Shown: in pieces, positions 53,020-63,144 of the stretch | Layout: each line of letters starts with the position of its first letter | How positions within the stretch are numbered: the stretch's first letter is position 1 | NCBI RefSeq assembly: GCF_016106035.1 | Contig: NZ_JADKPZ010000003.1 | Span: 103,512 to 167,511 of the forward strand | DNA length: 64,000 nucleotides | Direction of reading: 5' to 3' | Source of the DNA: Arcobacter vandammei | Lineage (GTDB): Bacteria; Campylobacterota; Campylobacteria; Campylobacterales; Arcobacteraceae | Translations under genes and position numbers: made by a program | The notes under the pieces: model-generated | Told to the model about the DNA's origin: nothing | Seen by the model: only the letters and a program-made list of their open reading frames with translations | Databases searched by the model: none

Positions 53020-53819
53020 TTTTTATCCTTTATATAATTTCTTAATTCAAAATTTAGTGCATCATCATCACACACTTCAATACATCTAGCACAGTTTGTA
53101 CACTCTTGCAAAACTGGCTCACTTGATTTTGTAATCATATGTAAAACTTGATTTTCAGGACAAACAACCTTACACTTCATACAAGCTGTACATTTTTCAT
53201 GGTCGTGATGAACTCTAATAAGGCTAAATCTTCCAATTAGTGAATAAAATCCACCAAGTGGACAAATATGCCCACACCAACCATTTTTTAAAACAAACAA
53301 ATCAAACAAAAATATTACTAAAATAGTTGCCCAACCAAATCCAAGACCAAAAACTATTCCTCTATGTACCATTGATACTGGAGATATAAGCTCAAAAGCT
53401 GTAACACCCATAAGGCTTGATAAAATAAGAGTAAGAGCAATTGCCCAATATCTTATAGATCTTGATGCTGGTTGATTTTTTTGAATTTGCTGAAAATTAA
53501 ATTTTCTTCTTAGATAGTTTGCAAAATCTGTAACTATATTTACAGGGCAAACCCAAGAGCAAAATGCTCGTCCACCAATAAGAAAATAAAATATCGCTAT
53601 CAAAAAAGCACCTAATAAAATATCAAAAGATAAAACTGCTCCTGCAAATAACATCTGTAACACTGCAAATGGGTCACTCAATGGAATTTTTTCAAAAATC
53701 AATGAAGAACTTAAATTCCCCATTAAGATATTTATTCCATAAATATTTGCAAGGCTATAAAGAACTAAAATAGAGATTTGAGTAACTCTTCTAGCAATTA
53801 AAAATCTAATCTTTTTCAT
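53016..53819 (-). CDS. napH: Quinol dehydrogenase membrane component NapH
   Basis: 267 residues, four membrane helices. Two CxxxCP motifs, CSWVCPVNI and CGHICPLGG, face the cytoplasm, and two ferredoxin motifs follow near the C-terminus (CTACMKCKVVCPENQV, CTNCARCIEVCDDDAL). With NapG it oxidises menaquinol and replaces NapC, which is missing here. It overlaps napG and napB by four bases each. Confidence 0.94.
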   Translation of the reverse strand: MKKIRFLIARRVTQISILVLYSLANIYGINILMGNLSSSLIFEKIPLSDPFAVLQMLFAGAVLSFDILLGAFLIAIFYFLIGGRAFCSWVCPVNIVTDFANYLRRKFNFQQIQKNQPASRSIRYWAIALTLILSSLMGVTAFELISPVSMVHRGIVFGLGFGWATILVIFLFDLFVLKNGWCGHICPLGGFYSLIGRFSLIRVHHDHEKCTACMKCKVVCPENQVLHMITKSSEPVLQECTNCARCIEVCDDDALNFELRNYIKDKK

Positions 53820-54619
53820 TCTAAAAGCTCCTTCATATCACTATTTAGTGAATCTATTGCACTTTTTTTATTTATTTTTGTTTTTGTCTGCCCAATATCG
53901 GCATTTTTAACTCTTTGTTCATCTTCTTCATCCCAACCTTTTATATAGTGATCTCCCACTTTACCAAGTGCAATTCCTTTTGGAAGCACAAAAATGGCTG
54001 GTTTTTCAGTAATACAGGCTTTCTCACAAAGTCCACAACCTGTGCAAATATCTGTATTTACAACAGGTTTTAAAAAGGCATGTTTTCCTGTTCGTTCATT
54101 TTTTTCATATACTATATCAATAGCTTCTCCCAAAAGTGGACAAGCTCTATAACAGGCATCGCATTGTATTCCCCAAAAAGCTACACAAGATTTTACATCT
54201 ACAACTGCAACTCCCATTTCCATTTGTCTTATCTCAAAAGCACCTTCACTATTTCTTACTTTTTTTTCATCAAGTGCATTTGTAGGACAAATTGGAACAC
54301 AAGGAATATCAACACACATATAACAAGGAATCTCTCTTGGAACAAAAAATGGAGTTCCCAAAGGTAAATTATCCCCTGGTTTTGCCAATTTTAGTGTATC
54401 AAAAGGACAAGCCTCAACACAAAGTCCACATTTTATGCAAGTTGCTAAAAAATCATTTTCATTTAAAGCAGCTGGTGGTCTTAAAATTAGACTACTAGCT
54501 TTTACTTCGCTTAAATATGCACTCCATGTTAAACCACCAAGTATTACTAAGCCTATAGCTCTAGCACTTTTTAGAAGAAATTTTCTTCTATCTTCTTGAT
54601 AGTTTTCTATTATGTTCAT
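53816..54619 (-). CDS. napG: Periplasmic ferredoxin NapG
   Basis: 267 residues. Tat-type N-terminus with DRRKFLLKSARAIGLVILGG. Four [4Fe-4S] motifs: CIKCGLCVEACPFDTL, CYMCVDIPCVPICP, CDACYRACPL and CTGCGLCEKACITEKP. It receives electrons from NapH in the periplasm. Ten bases separate it from napA. Confidence 0.94.
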   Translation of the reverse strand: MNIIENYQEDRRKFLLKSARAIGLVILGGLTWSAYLSEVKASSLILRPPAALNENDFLATCIKCGLCVEACPFDTLKLAKPGDNLPLGTPFFVPREIPCYMCVDIPCVPICPTNALDEKKVRNSEGAFEIRQMEMGVAVVDVKSCVAFWGIQCDACYRACPLLGEAIDIVYEKNERTGKHAFLKPVVNTDICTGCGLCEKACITEKPAIFVLPKGIALGKVGDHYIKGWDEEDEQRVKNADIGQTKTKINKKSAIDSLNSDMKELLE

Positions 54620-54629
54620 CTATTTAACC

Positions 54630-57440
54630 TTAGGCTTTATAAACTTTAACTGCACACTTTTTGAAGTCTGTTTGCCCTGATTGTGGACAAGTTGCATCTA
54701 AACAAACTTTATTTATAAATACTTTTTCATCAAACCAAGGAACATAAACTAAACCTCTTGAAGGTCTATTTCTTCCTCTTGTTTCAACTCTTGCTTTTAC
54801 TTTTCCTCTTCTTGATTCAACCCAAGCTAATTCACCTTGTTTTACACCAAATTTTGTTGCATCTTCTGGGTGCATATAGCAAAGTGCCTCTGGAACTGCA
54901 CGATATAGTTCAGGAACTCTCATAGTCATAGTTCCACTATGCCAATGCTCAAGAACTCTTCCCGTACTTAGCCATACTGGATATTCTTCGTCTGGTTTTT
55001 CAGGTGGATCCATATATGGTCTTGCAAAGATTTTTGCTTTATTTTTTAGAGATTTTTTAGTTTGGTCTTTAATTCCTGTTAAATCTCCAAAAGCTAACTC
55101 TTTTGCTAAAGTTCCATAGAATGCAAAATCACTATTTGGATTTGCTTTTTTCGCATAAGGGTCATATTTTGTATTAAATCTCCAAGAAGTCTCTTTACCA
55201 TCAACAACTGGCCATTTTAATCCTCTTACCTTGTGATAAGTGTCAAAATCTGCTAAATCGTGTGCATGACCTCTTCCAAAATCTGCATACTCTTCAAATA
55301 GATATTTTTGTAAGAAGAATCCATACCCTTTCCAAGGTTTTCCATCACTTCCTAAAACATTTCTATTATCTCCAAATGCTTCAGTGTTATCAAAACCTTT
55401 TTGAATTGGGTCATTTTGATCAGCTTTATATGATTTTGCTCTATCATTTGCAAATAAAATTTCATACATAGTTGTATCTTCGTTGTAACCCATAGCTTTT
55501 GCAGCTTCTATCATACTAGGAAGTTTTACTTCACCATTTGTACTAAGTAAGCTTTGTTCTCCCCAAACATCTTTTACTGTAAATCTTTTTGATAACTCAA
55601 CCCATTGCCAAGTATCACTCATAGCATCTCCAACTGGGATTACTTGTTGTCTCCAAAGTTGTGTTCTTCTTTCAGCATTTCCATATCCACCCCATTTTTC
55701 ATAAATCATAGCAGATGGTAAAATCAAATCTGATACTTTTGCTGAAATTCCAGGGTATCCATCTGATGTTACGATGAAGTTATCCATCTCTCTTGCTGCT
55801 TTTATCCAGTGAGTCGCACTTGCTGTATCTTGATATGGATTACAAACATTTACCCAAGCAAATTTTATATTTCCATCTTCAATATCTCTATGGATTTTCA
55901 TAATATGTTGAGTACCTTTTGGATTTATTGTTCCAAGTGGAATATTCCAAGCTTTTTCAGTAATTTCTCTATGTTTTGGATTTTCATTCATCATATCTGC
56001 TGGAAGTCTATGTGTAAATGTTCCAACTTCTCTTGCTGTTCCACAAGCACTTGGTTGTCCTGTAAGACTGAATGCTCCACTTCCAGGTTTTGCCTGTTTA
56101 TTTAAAAGGAAATGCACATTATAAGAAAGTGTATTTACCCAAGTTCCACGTGTATGTTGATTCATTCCCATAGTCCAGAAACTAACAACTTTTCTATCTT
56201 TTTCAATATACCAATCTGCTAATTGTTGAAGTTTTTTCTTAAACTCTTCAATGTCCTCATCTGGATTTCCTTTTGCGATTGTTGCAACATAATCAAGAGT
56301 ATAAGGCTCTAGGAATTTTTTGTACTCTTCAAATGAGATTTCCCAGTGAGCAAGACCTGCATTTTTATGAGTCATTTTATCACCAGCTTTATATCCATAA
56401 GGAGCAAGTGCAGGAGCTTCAGTTTCTGAAACTATTGTTTCCATCTCTTTTGAGATTATTTCCATTTCAGCTTTTGAGTATTTCCCATCTTTAATAGATT
56501 TTTCGTCACTTCTTCTCATACCATAACCAATATTTACAGGACTTGCAGCAAAAACTATATGCTCTTTTACAAAATCCCAATCAATAGCTTCTGGACGATT
56601 GTAAACTATCTCTCTTGCTATGTAGTTCCATAGAGCTAAATCTGTATTTGGAGTAAAGATAATTTCTAAATCAGCAATATCTGAAGTTCTATGTCTATAT
56701 GTTGAGATATTTACAACTTTTACTTTTTCTGGATTACTTAATTTTCTATCAGTTACCCTTGACCATAAAATTGGGTGCATTTCAGCCATATTTGAACCCC
56801 AACAAACAACAGTATCAGTAAGTTCAATATCATCATAACAACCACTTGGTTCATCAATTCCAAAAGTTTGGTAAAAACCAACAACAGCAGATGCCATACA
56901 GTGTCTTGCATTTGGATCTATTGCATTTGATCTAAAACCAGCTTTCATCATTTTTAAAGCTGCATATCCTTCCATAATTGTGTATTGCCCACTTGCAAAT
57001 ACTCCAATTCCCTCTGGACCTTTCTCTTTTAGAGCAATTTTTATATGTTTTTCCATCTCATCAAAGGCTCTTTGCCAAGAAACAGGAGTAAAATCTCCTT
57101 TTTTATCAAATTCACCTTTTTTGTTTACTCTTAAAAGTGGAGTTTTAAGCCTATCCGCTCCATACATAATTTTTGCATTAAAATATCCTTTAATACAGTT
57201 AAGTCCTCTGTTTACTGGAGCTGCTGGGTCACCTTTTACTGCAACAATTTTTCCCTCTTTTGTTGCAAGCATAATTCCACAACCTGTTCCACAAAATCTA
57301 CAGGCTGCCTTATCCCATCGCCAACCACTTTCAGCATTAGATGCTTGTGCTTTTAGGTCTGTTGGTACACTCATACCAATAGCTGCTGCTGCACTTGCTG
57401 CTGCTGAACTTTTTAGAAAATCTCTTCTTGAAAGTGACAT
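54630..57440 (-). CDS. napA: Periplasmic nitrate reductase catalytic subunit NapA
   Basis: 936 residues, the long epsilonproteobacterial NapA. Twin-arginine signal [20 protein letters not shown]. The [4Fe-4S] site [11 protein letters not shown] has its distal Cys in GLNCIKGYF. The molybdenum Cys is in [27 protein letters not shown] and [18 protein letters not shown] are guanine-dinucleotide cofactor contacts. It reduces nitrate to nitrite in the periplasm. AAGGAGTAAAG precedes the ATG. Head of the napAGHBFLD-PAS operon, preceded by an FNR-like dyad. Confidence 0.96.
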   Translation of the reverse strand: MSLSRRDFLKSSAAASAAAAIGMSVPTDLKAQASNAESGWRWDKAACRFCGTGCGIMLATKEGKIVAVKGDPAAPVNRGLNCIKGYFNAKIMYGADRLKTPLLRVNKKGEFDKKGDFTPVSWQRAFDEMEKHIKIALKEKGPEGIGVFASGQYTIMEGYAALKMMKAGFRSNAIDPNARHCMASAVVGFYQTFGIDEPSGCYDDIELTDTVVCWGSNMAEMHPILWSRVTDRKLSNPEKVKVVNISTYRHRTSDIADLEIIFTPNTDLALWNYIAREIVYNRPEAIDWDFVKEHIVFAASPVNIGYGMRRSDEKSIKDGKYSKAEMEIISKEMETIVSETEAPALAPYGYKAGDKMTHKNAGLAHWEISFEEYKKFLEPYTLDYVATIAKGNPDEDIEEFKKKLQQLADWYIEKDRKVVSFWTMGMNQHTRGTWVNTLSYNVHFLLNKQAKPGSGAFSLTGQPSACGTAREVGTFTHRLPADMMNENPKHREITEKAWNIPLGTINPKGTQHIMKIHRDIEDGNIKFAWVNVCNPYQDTASATHWIKAAREMDNFIVTSDGYPGISAKVSDLILPSAMIYEKWGGYGNAERRTQLWRQQVIPVGDAMSDTWQWVELSKRFTVKDVWGEQSLLSTNGEVKLPSMIEAAKAMGYNEDTTMYEILFANDRAKSYKADQNDPIQKGFDNTEAFGDNRNVLGSDGKPWKGYGFFLQKYLFEEYADFGRGHAHDLADFDTYHKVRGLKWPVVDGKETSWRFNTKYDPYAKKANPNSDFAFYGTLAKELAFGDLTGIKDQTKKSLKNKAKIFARPYMDPPEKPDEEYPVWLSTGRVLEHWHSGTMTMRVPELYRAVPEALCYMHPEDATKFGVKQGELAWVESRRGKVKARVETRGRNRPSRGLVYVPWFDEKVFINKVCLDATCPQSGQTDFKKCAVKVYKA

Positions 57441-57476
57441 CTTTACTCCTTTTTGAAATAAATTTTAAAACAATTT

Positions 57477-57519
57477 ATTCTATCAAATAGGGAAGAGTAA
57501 ATAACTTGACATTAGTCAA
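57477..57519 (-). promoter_or_regulatory. napA promoter with Crp/Fnr-type activator site
   Basis: A perfect dyad TTGAC-ATTA-GTCAA lies at 57506-57519. A minus-strand -10 box TAGAAT lies at 57477-57482. If transcription starts near 57470, the dyad centre falls at about -42, the class II activator position. It is the FNR-type half-site TTGA with C at the inner position. The likely binder is the Crp/Fnr-type protein encoded at 58551-59216. Confidence 0.65.
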
Positions 57520-57553
57520 ATTATTTAATGTTTTAAGTTAAATTAAAGTTTTA

Positions 57554-57572
57554 AAAGTAAATTATTTACTTT
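57554..57572 (-). terminator. Weak hairpin at the end of the P-box sensor gene
   Basis: AAAGTAAA-TTA-TTTACTTT, an 8-bp stem whose loop is the stop codon of the sensor gene, followed by a broken T tract. It separates the sensor gene from the napA promoter only weakly. Confidence 0.45.
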
Positions 57573-58554
57573 CGCAAGTAAGCATAATTTTTTCAAGTTC
57601 ATTTTTTAGTTCGGCTAATCTTTTTGTAGAATAAAGTAGCTGTTCTTGAGTTTGAATAGCAATATCTTCACTTCTATTTAGCTGTTTTGAAAGTTCTTGC
57701 GAGTTTTCAAGTTCATTTATAATTTCATCAAACTCATTTGTAAGTTCTTCTAGCTTGTATGAAGCATTTTTTGATTGTTCTAATGCACTATTTGAGTCAA
57801 TTATTGCACTATTTACTTTATTTAAAAAACTATTAAACATATTAGAAGCTTCTACTAATTCACCTTCAGCATCTATAGAAATAGGTTTTAATGGCTGTTC
57901 TAAATTTTGTTCCATTGCTTTTTTTGACTCTTCTATAAATTTAAGAGCATTTTTTTCCATAGTCTTTAACTCTAAAAAACTATATAAAATTAGTAAAGCT
58001 ATTAAAAGTGCAAAGAAATATTGTGTATATTTTAGAAAAATAATTTTTTGTTCACTATTTATAGTGTATAAGCTAACCAAAGAATCAACTTCATATAAAA
58101 GAGTTGTGTTTGAGTTATAAATTTCATTTACAATATTTTTTAATTCATCTATTTTTGTCTCTTCTAAAAGATGTTCTTTGAAAAGATTAATATTTTTTAA
58201 AAAATCAATCCATAAAGATTCAACTTTTAGAGTTTGTTTATCTATTTTTATATTTGGTGAATCCTTTAATTTATCAAGATTATTTCCACCTTTTAAACTA
58301 GAAAGATTGTAGATAAATTCGTTTATACTTTCATTTAGTTCAGTTTGGTTTGCATTCTTATTTGTATATAGATAAAAAATATTTTTTGTGATATTTTGGG
58401 TAAGCATTCTTTGTTTTCCAGCTATATTTATAATCATTGCATCTTTTTCATTTTTGTTGTTTAAATAAATTGTTGTTGCAATTATGCTAATCAACAAAAG
58501 TGTAAACAGAACTCCTAAGATTTTTATTTTTGTACTAATACTACTTTTTTTCAT
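57562..58554 (-). CDS. Membrane sensor with a NarX-like P-box (PilJ/type IV pili MCP N-terminal domain)
   Basis: 330 residues. Helix 1 about 11-32, periplasmic helical domain about 33-175, helix 2 about 178-198. Then a HAMP-like and coiled-coil cytoplasmic tail to the end. Just after helix 1, DAMIINIAGKQRMLTQ (38-53) matches the NarX/NarQ nitrate P-box, including the Arg that binds nitrate (R49). There is no kinase, cyclase or chemotaxis signalling domain, so how it signals is unclear. Its ATG overlaps the stop of the Crp/Fnr-type gene by four bases, and the napA promoter follows. The context says nitrate sensing. Confidence 0.75.
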   Translation of the reverse strand: MKKSSISTKIKILGVLFTLLLISIIATTIYLNNKNEKDAMIINIAGKQRMLTQNITKNIFYLYTNKNANQTELNESINEFIYNLSSLKGGNNLDKLKDSPNIKIDKQTLKVESLWIDFLKNINLFKEHLLEETKIDELKNIVNEIYNSNTTLLYEVDSLVSLYTINSEQKIIFLKYTQYFFALLIALLILYSFLELKTMEKNALKFIEESKKAMEQNLEQPLKPISIDAEGELVEASNMFNSFLNKVNSAIIDSNSALEQSKNASYKLEELTNEFDEIINELENSQELSKQLNRSEDIAIQTQEQLLYSTKRLAELKNELEKIMLTCESK

Positions 58555-59216
58555 ATTGCTACCCCTGTAAAAATTTTATTTAAGGCTATTTTATCTTTTA
58601 TTATTATTTCTTGATTCTCAATCTCAATTATATCATCTCTATTTAGTTTTTTTAATACTCTTGATAAAGTTTCTGGTTGAATATGTAGCATAAAGCTGAC
58701 TTCTTGCCTTTTTAAGCTATTAAACATTTCAAGGTCATTTACGAGCATATAAGCAACTTTTGCAGTTGCATCAAAAACAAGCTCTCTATTTACTAAACAT
58801 TGAAGTTGATGAGTTTTCTTTAAAAGAGCATTCATAAGCTCTTTTACTAAAATATTATTATCTAAAAAATGCTCTTGAAGTTTTAAAAAATCAACAGATA
58901 AAACTATTGAATCTTCTATAAAAGAGGCATTTGAAAAACAGTAAATTTCACTACTATTAATTGAACTTAATTCGCTAATTAAGGAGTTTGAATAGATATG
59001 ATATAAGAAAATTTCATTATCAAATTTATCATATTTATAAATTTTCACTAAACCACTAACCAAAAAAAGAAGATTATTTTTTATATCGGTTTCATAAAAA
59101 AGAATAGAATTTTTATCATATTTTGATATAAATGAAAAATCACTTAATATCTCTATTTGTTTATCATCTAAATTTTTGAAAAAATCTAAACTTTGAATAC
59201 TCTCTTGAAGTGTCAT
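58551..59216 (-). CDS. Crp/Fnr-family transcriptional regulator
   Basis: 221 residues. The cyclic-nucleotide-binding-like domain covers about 10-125 (KNSILFYETDIKNNLLFLVSGLVKIYKYD). The C-terminal winged helix has QPETLSRVLKKLNRDD, where E-x-x-S-R matches the FNR recognition helix that reads TTGA half-sites. The N-terminal Cys cluster of FNR is missing, so it is not a [4Fe-4S] oxygen sensor; a nitrate, NO or redox signal is possible. It overlaps the P-box sensor gene by four bases. The TTGAC dyad at napA is a fitting target. Confidence 0.88.
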   Translation of the reverse strand: MTLQESIQSLDFFKNLDDKQIEILSDFSFISKYDKNSILFYETDIKNNLLFLVSGLVKIYKYDKFDNEIFLYHIYSNSLISELSSINSSEIYCFSNASFIEDSIVLSVDFLKLQEHFLDNNILVKELMNALLKKTHQLQCLVNRELVFDATAKVAYMLVNDLEMFNSLKRQEVSFMLHIQPETLSRVLKKLNRDDIIEIENQEIIIKDKIALNKIFTGVAI

Positions 59217-59303
59217 AAAGTGCCTTGAATAATGTTTTATTTAAGCAAGTATATATTAAGCTTGTGAAAAATAGAATTAAAGCATTATATAATGGGAGAT
59301 ACA

Positions 59304-60221
59304 ATGGATTTTAAAACTTTTATAAAAGCAGTTGGAACAGGAGTAAAAGGAAATAGAGATTTAACATTTGATGAGGCTTTTGAAGCAGTTTCTCAAATTT
59401 TAAGACAAGAACCAACACAAGCACAAATAGGAGCTTTTTTGATAGCTTGGAGAGTAAAACTTGAAACTGTTCCTGAATTTAAAGGAGCTATACAAGCACT
59501 AAACTCTTTTATGAAAATAGAAAAATTAGAAGACTCTTTTATTTTGGGATACAACAGCGATGGAAGAGTAAATTTTCCATATTTATTTCCTCTATATGAA
59601 GAGCTATTAACTGACTTTTACAAAAAAAATAGTGATGTAAAAAGGCTTAATCTTGTGGTTTGTGGGGATTTACTTCAACCAACAAAAAGTGGCTTTGCTA
59701 CAAAAGATATTTTTCCTAATTTTGAGCAAGGTCAATATTTGCACTATTTAAATAGAGTAGAATACTTGCCAGAGCTAAGCAATCTAACTACTTTAAGATG
59801 GGAGTTTGGTTTAAGAACAGCCTTTAATACGGTTGAAAAACTTTTAAATCCAACTCTTAGTGAATACGGAGTTTGTGGGGTTTTTCATAAACCTTATGTA
59901 AAAAAATATTTAGATATGTTTGAAGATAGTTTCAAAGAAATTACTGTTATTAGAGGAAGTGAAGGTGATATTGAAATATTTAAAGATTCTAAATATTGGC
60001 AAAAAAACGGTGATGAAATTTTGGAGTTTGAATTTTCTCTAAAAGATTTTGGAGTAAATTTTGATAGAACTTTTGAAAATATAAGTTTAGAAGAGAATTT
60101 AGCTATTTTAAAAAATCCTACTAGCGATATTTTAAATTTAGCTAAATTTAATTTGGCCTTATATCTTCTTTTTTCAAAAAGAGTAAGTTCTCTGGATGAA
60201 GCTTGGCAAAGATTGAACTAA
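59304..60221 (+). CDS. TrpD-like glycosyl transferase family 3 protein (YbiB/TrpD2 type)
   Basis: 305 residues from ATG 59304, chosen because GGGAG sits at the right distance; a possible start at 59292 lacks this. The N-terminal helical domain has [34 protein letters not shown], typical of anthranilate phosphoribosyltransferase relatives. The PRPP-binding GTGGD loop is not seen, so catalytic phosphoribosyl transfer is doubtful. YbiB-like proteins bind nucleic acids instead. Thirteen bases separate it from moaA, so the two share a transcript. Confidence 0.72.
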   Translation: MDFKTFIKAVGTGVKGNRDLTFDEAFEAVSQILRQEPTQAQIGAFLIAWRVKLETVPEFKGAIQALNSFMKIEKLEDSFILGYNSDGRVNFPYLFPLYEELLTDFYKKNSDVKRLNLVVCGDLLQPTKSGFATKDIFPNFEQGQYLHYLNRVEYLPELSNLTTLRWEFGLRTAFNTVEKLLNPTLSEYGVCGVFHKPYVKKYLDMFEDSFKEITVIRGSEGDIEIFKDSKYWQKNGDEILEFEFSLKDFGVNFDRTFENISLEENLAILKNPTSDILNLAKFNLALYLLFSKRVSSLDEAWQRLN

Positions 60222-60234
60222 AAAAAGGAATTAT

Positions 60235-61206
60235 ATGTTAATAGATGGATTTGGAAGAAAACACGATTATCTAAGAGTTTCAGTAACTGAAAGATGCAAT
60301 TTTAGATGTCATTACTGTATGCCAGAAAAACCATTTTCATGGGTTCCAAAAGAGAATTTATTATCTTATGAAGATTTGTTTAAGTTTATAAAAATAGGAA
60401 TTGATGAAGGTATTAAAAAAGTGCGAATTACTGGTGGAGAGCCACTTTTAAGAGATAATTTGGACTATTTTATAAAACTAATAAATGATTATAAAAGCGA
60501 TATTGATTTAGCACTTACAACAAATGGTTTTTTGCTTCCACAAATGGCACAAAAATTAAAAAATGCAGGATTAAAAAGAATAAATATCTCTCTTGATACT
60601 TTAAATCAAGACAGAGCTTCAAAAATAGCCCAAAAAGATGTTTTACCAACAGTTCTAAGCGGAATACAAAAAGCAAAAGAAGTAGGACTTAAAATAAAAA
60701 TAAATTGTGTTCCTTTAAAAGGAATAAATGATATTGATATTATTGATGTTTTAGAATACTCTAAAAAAGAGGGTTTTGTGGTTAGGTATATTGAATTTAT
60801 GGAGAACTCTTTTGCAAAAAATAGTGCAAAAGGTTTAAACTCTGATGAGATATTAAATATCATAAAAGAGAAATATCCAAATCTTGAGAAAGTTCCAAGA
60901 GATACAAGCTCTCCAGCCCAATATTATAGACTTGAAGATGGATATGAGTTCGGAATAATTGAACCACATAAAGATGATTTTTGTGCATCTTGCAATAGAA
61001 TAAGACTTACAGCTGAAGGTTTTTTAATTCCCTGTTTATATTTTGAAGATGCCTTAAGTATCAAAGATGCAATACGAAACAATGATATAGATAAAGCTGG
61101 AGAGATTTTAAAACGAGTTTTACAAAATAAACCAGAAAAAAACAGATGGTCAAATAAAGATGATAATAAAGTTTCAAGTAGAGCTTTTTATGAAACTGGT
61201 GGATAA
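60235..61206 (+). CDS. moaA: GTP 3',8-cyclase MoaA
   Basis: 323 residues. Radical-SAM cluster CNFRCHYCM (C-x3-C-x2-C), [10 protein letters not shown], and a second [4Fe-4S] site [14 protein letters not shown] with the distal Cys in IPCLYF. It ends in the conserved Gly-Gly (FYETGG) needed for activity. It starts molybdenum cofactor synthesis from GTP, which NapA in this window requires. AAAAAAGGA precedes ATG 60235. Confidence 0.95.
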   Translation: MLIDGFGRKHDYLRVSVTERCNFRCHYCMPEKPFSWVPKENLLSYEDLFKFIKIGIDEGIKKVRITGGEPLLRDNLDYFIKLINDYKSDIDLALTTNGFLLPQMAQKLKNAGLKRINISLDTLNQDRASKIAQKDVLPTVLSGIQKAKEVGLKIKINCVPLKGINDIDIIDVLEYSKKEGFVVRYIEFMENSFAKNSAKGLNSDEILNIIKEKYPNLEKVPRDTSSPAQYYRLEDGYEFGIIEPHKDDFCASCNRIRLTAEGFLIPCLYFEDALSIKDAIRNNDIDKAGEILKRVLQNKPEKNRWSNKDDNKVSSRAFYETGG

Positions 61207-61241
61207 ATTCTTTTTTTAAAGTAAATATAAAGCAAAATTTA

Positions 61242-61247
61242 TATAAA
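61242..61247 (+). promoter_or_regulatory. Likely -10 box of rpsO
   Basis: TATAAA (in TATAAAAT) 57 bases before the rpsO ATG. The leader is long enough for S15 autoregulation, but no pseudoknot could be confirmed by eye. Confidence 0.4.
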
Positions 61248-61304
61248 ATTCGCACCTATTTTCATTTGGAAATAAATTTACATTATACCTATTAGGAGGT
61301 CAAA

Positions 61305-61577
61305 ATGGCTTTAGATCAGGAATTAAAAGCAAGTATTATCGCAAAATATGCAAAAAAAGATGGTGACACAGGTTCAGCTGAAGTTCAAATTGCACTATTA
61401 ACAGAGCAAATTAAAACTTTAACAGAGCATTTAAAAGTATTTAAAAAAGATCACTCTTCAAGATTAGGTCTATTAAAAATGGTTGGAAAAAGAAAAAAAC
61501 TTTTATCATATTTAAAAAGAACAGACTATGCAAGATTTACTGAATTAGTTGCTTCTTTAGGAATTAGAGCAAAATAA
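61305..61577 (+). CDS. rpsO: 30S ribosomal protein S15
   Basis: 90 residues, exact family size. [33 protein letters not shown] and [14 protein letters not shown] are the conserved 16S rRNA-binding blocks. TTAGGAGGTC is a near-perfect ribosome site. Single gene ended by a strong terminator. Confidence 0.97.
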   Translation: MALDQELKASIIAKYAKKDGDTGSAEVQIALLTEQIKTLTEHLKVFKKDHSSRLGLLKMVGKRKKLLSYLKRTDYARFTELVASLGIRAK

Positions 61578-61598
61578 TTTTTCTTTAAAAGAGATATT

Positions 61599-61632
61599 AA
61601 AGGGACTATGGTTTTCCATAGTCCCTTTTTTT
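61599..61632 (+). terminator. Strong terminator of rpsO
   Basis: GGGACTATGG-TTTT-CCATAGTCCC followed by T7, preceded by AAA: a textbook intrinsic terminator. Confidence 0.93.
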
Positions 61633-61675
61633 GTATGTGAAGATTAATAATAGTTTTTGTAGAATAAAGAAAAAT

Positions 61676-61681
61676 TATAAT
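61676..61681 (+). promoter_or_regulatory. -10 box of the Rrf2 operon
   Basis: Perfect TATAAT 18 bases before ATG 61699. The implied leader is only about 10 bases. Confidence 0.45.
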
Positions 61682-61698
61682 AATGGAAAAAATATAAT

Positions 61699-62097
61699 AT
61701 GTTATTAACAAAAAAAAGTGAATATGCACTACTATCTTTAATCTCAATCGCAAAACACGAAGAACCTGTAAATGTTGATGTTTTATCAAAAGAGCTTGAA
61801 ATTTCAAAATCATTTTTAGCAAAAATAATGCAAAACTTAGCAAAAGCAGAATTAGTTGTTTCTCATAGAGGAGTAAATGGTGGTTTTGTTCTAAATAAAC
61901 CAATAGATGAGCTTACAATTTTGGATATTGTTGTAGCTGCTGAAGAGAGAAATCCTATGGTTTTTGAGTGTTCTGATTCTCTTGAATCTTGCCCAAATAA
62001 TAAAGCAAAACTTTGTGGTATTTGGCCACTTTTGAATAATCTACAATTCAAAGTAAATGATTTTTTATCAAAATTAACGCTAAAAGATATAGCATAA
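61699..62097 (+). CDS. Rrf2-family transcriptional regulator with three cysteines
   Basis: 132 residues. The winged-helix N-terminus has KKSEYALLSLISIAKHE and SKSFLAKIMQNLAKAELVVS with the RGVNGGF wing. C91, C98 and C106 (C-x6-C-x7-C) lie where IscR and NsrR hold an Fe-S cluster, so it may sense iron-sulfur status or NO. The stop overlaps the DHH gene ATG by one base. No isc genes are nearby, so the targets are unknown. Confidence 0.85.
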   Translation: MLLTKKSEYALLSLISIAKHEEPVNVDVLSKELEISKSFLAKIMQNLAKAELVVSHRGVNGGFVLNKPIDELTILDIVVAAEERNPMVFECSDSLESCPNNKAKLCGIWPLLNNLQFKVNDFLSKLTLKDIA

Positions 62098-63134
62098 TGC
62101 GACTTTTTCACATTTCTCATACAGATTTAGATGGTTACTCTTGCCAATTTCTAACTTCAAAATTTTTTTCAAAAACTCACTATTTTAATGCAAATTATGG
62201 AGTAGAAGTAAAGTTAAGCATTGCCAAAGTTTTAGAAGATATAAAAAATTATAAAGATGAAGAGATTTTATTAATTATTAGTGATTTAAACTTGACTTTG
62301 CAAGAAAGTGCAGATTTGAATAGAGATATAAATTTATTAAATAATGATGGCTTCAAAGTAACTTTACAGCTTTTAGACCACCATATTACAGGTAAAAAAA
62401 GTGCAGAAAAATTTGATTGGTATTTTTTGGATGATAAAAGATGTGCTACAAAGATAGTTTATGATTATCTTTTAGAGAAATTTGATGCTCCTATTAAAAA
62501 CTATGAAAGTTTAGTAAACTGTATAAATGCTGTTGATATTTGGCTTGAACACGAAAAAGATAATTTTGAATTTGGAAAAGTTTTAATGTCAAGTTTGGTT
62601 AAAGCAAGAGAGATTAACTCTATACTTTTCCCAAATATAGATAGAGAATATAAGTTTTATTTGTTGGAAAAATCTATCTCTTTTTTAGGAAAAGAGAGAC
62701 AAAATATAATGCTTGACAATGAAGTTCACTTTTTGAAAAAAGAGTTTTTAAAACTTGATGATATTGATGATACAATCGACAATTTAAGTGCAAAATATTT
62801 AGTAAAAACTCTTGAAAATGTAAAAAATGAACTAACTGTTTTTTACAAAGGTCAAAAAGGGCTTTTAACTTACTGTTTGGGAAGTATTTCTATTCCTGCA
62901 AATACATTTTTAAAAGAAAATCCAGATTATGATTTTTTTATAGATATAAATAAAAAAGGAAACGGCTCTTTTAGAGCAAATGGAAAACTTGATGTTTCAC
63001 TTCTTGCCCAAAAAATAGCAAATGGTGGCGGACATATAAATGCAAGTGGTGGGAAATTTGAAGATTTTAAAGATAGTATTGATTATTTATCAGTTAAAAT
63101 ATATATTCAAGATAAGTTAGATAAATTAAACTAA
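62097..63134 (+). CDS. DHH-family phosphoesterase
   Basis: 345 residues. The DHH domain has FHISHTDLDGYSC with the metal-binding Asp, IISDLNLT, and LLDHHITG (the DHH motif). The DHHA1 domain at the C-terminus has GSFRANGKLDVS and GGGHINASGGKF. Members degrade nanoRNA, cyclic-di-AMP-derived dinucleotides or pAp; the substrate here is not determined. It starts on the Rrf2 gene stop and is followed by the CoA-binding gene after ten bases. Confidence 0.85.
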   Translation: MRLFHISHTDLDGYSCQFLTSKFFSKTHYFNANYGVEVKLSIAKVLEDIKNYKDEEILLIISDLNLTLQESADLNRDINLLNNDGFKVTLQLLDHHITGKKSAEKFDWYFLDDKRCATKIVYDYLLEKFDAPIKNYESLVNCINAVDIWLEHEKDNFEFGKVLMSSLVKAREINSILFPNIDREYKFYLLEKSISFLGKERQNIMLDNEVHFLKKEFLKLDDIDDTIDNLSAKYLVKTLENVKNELTVFYKGQKGLLTYCLGSISIPANTFLKENPDYDFFIDINKKGNGSFRANGKLDVSLLAQKIANGGGHINASGGKFEDFKDSIDYLSVKIYIQDKLDKLN

Positions 63135-63144
63135 GGAGAATAAA

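Noticed and set aside
55262..57456. Plus-strand ORFs of 60-160 residues opposite napA
   Set aside because: napA is intact with all cofactor motifs; the opposing frames have no domain features and arise from AT-rich codon use.
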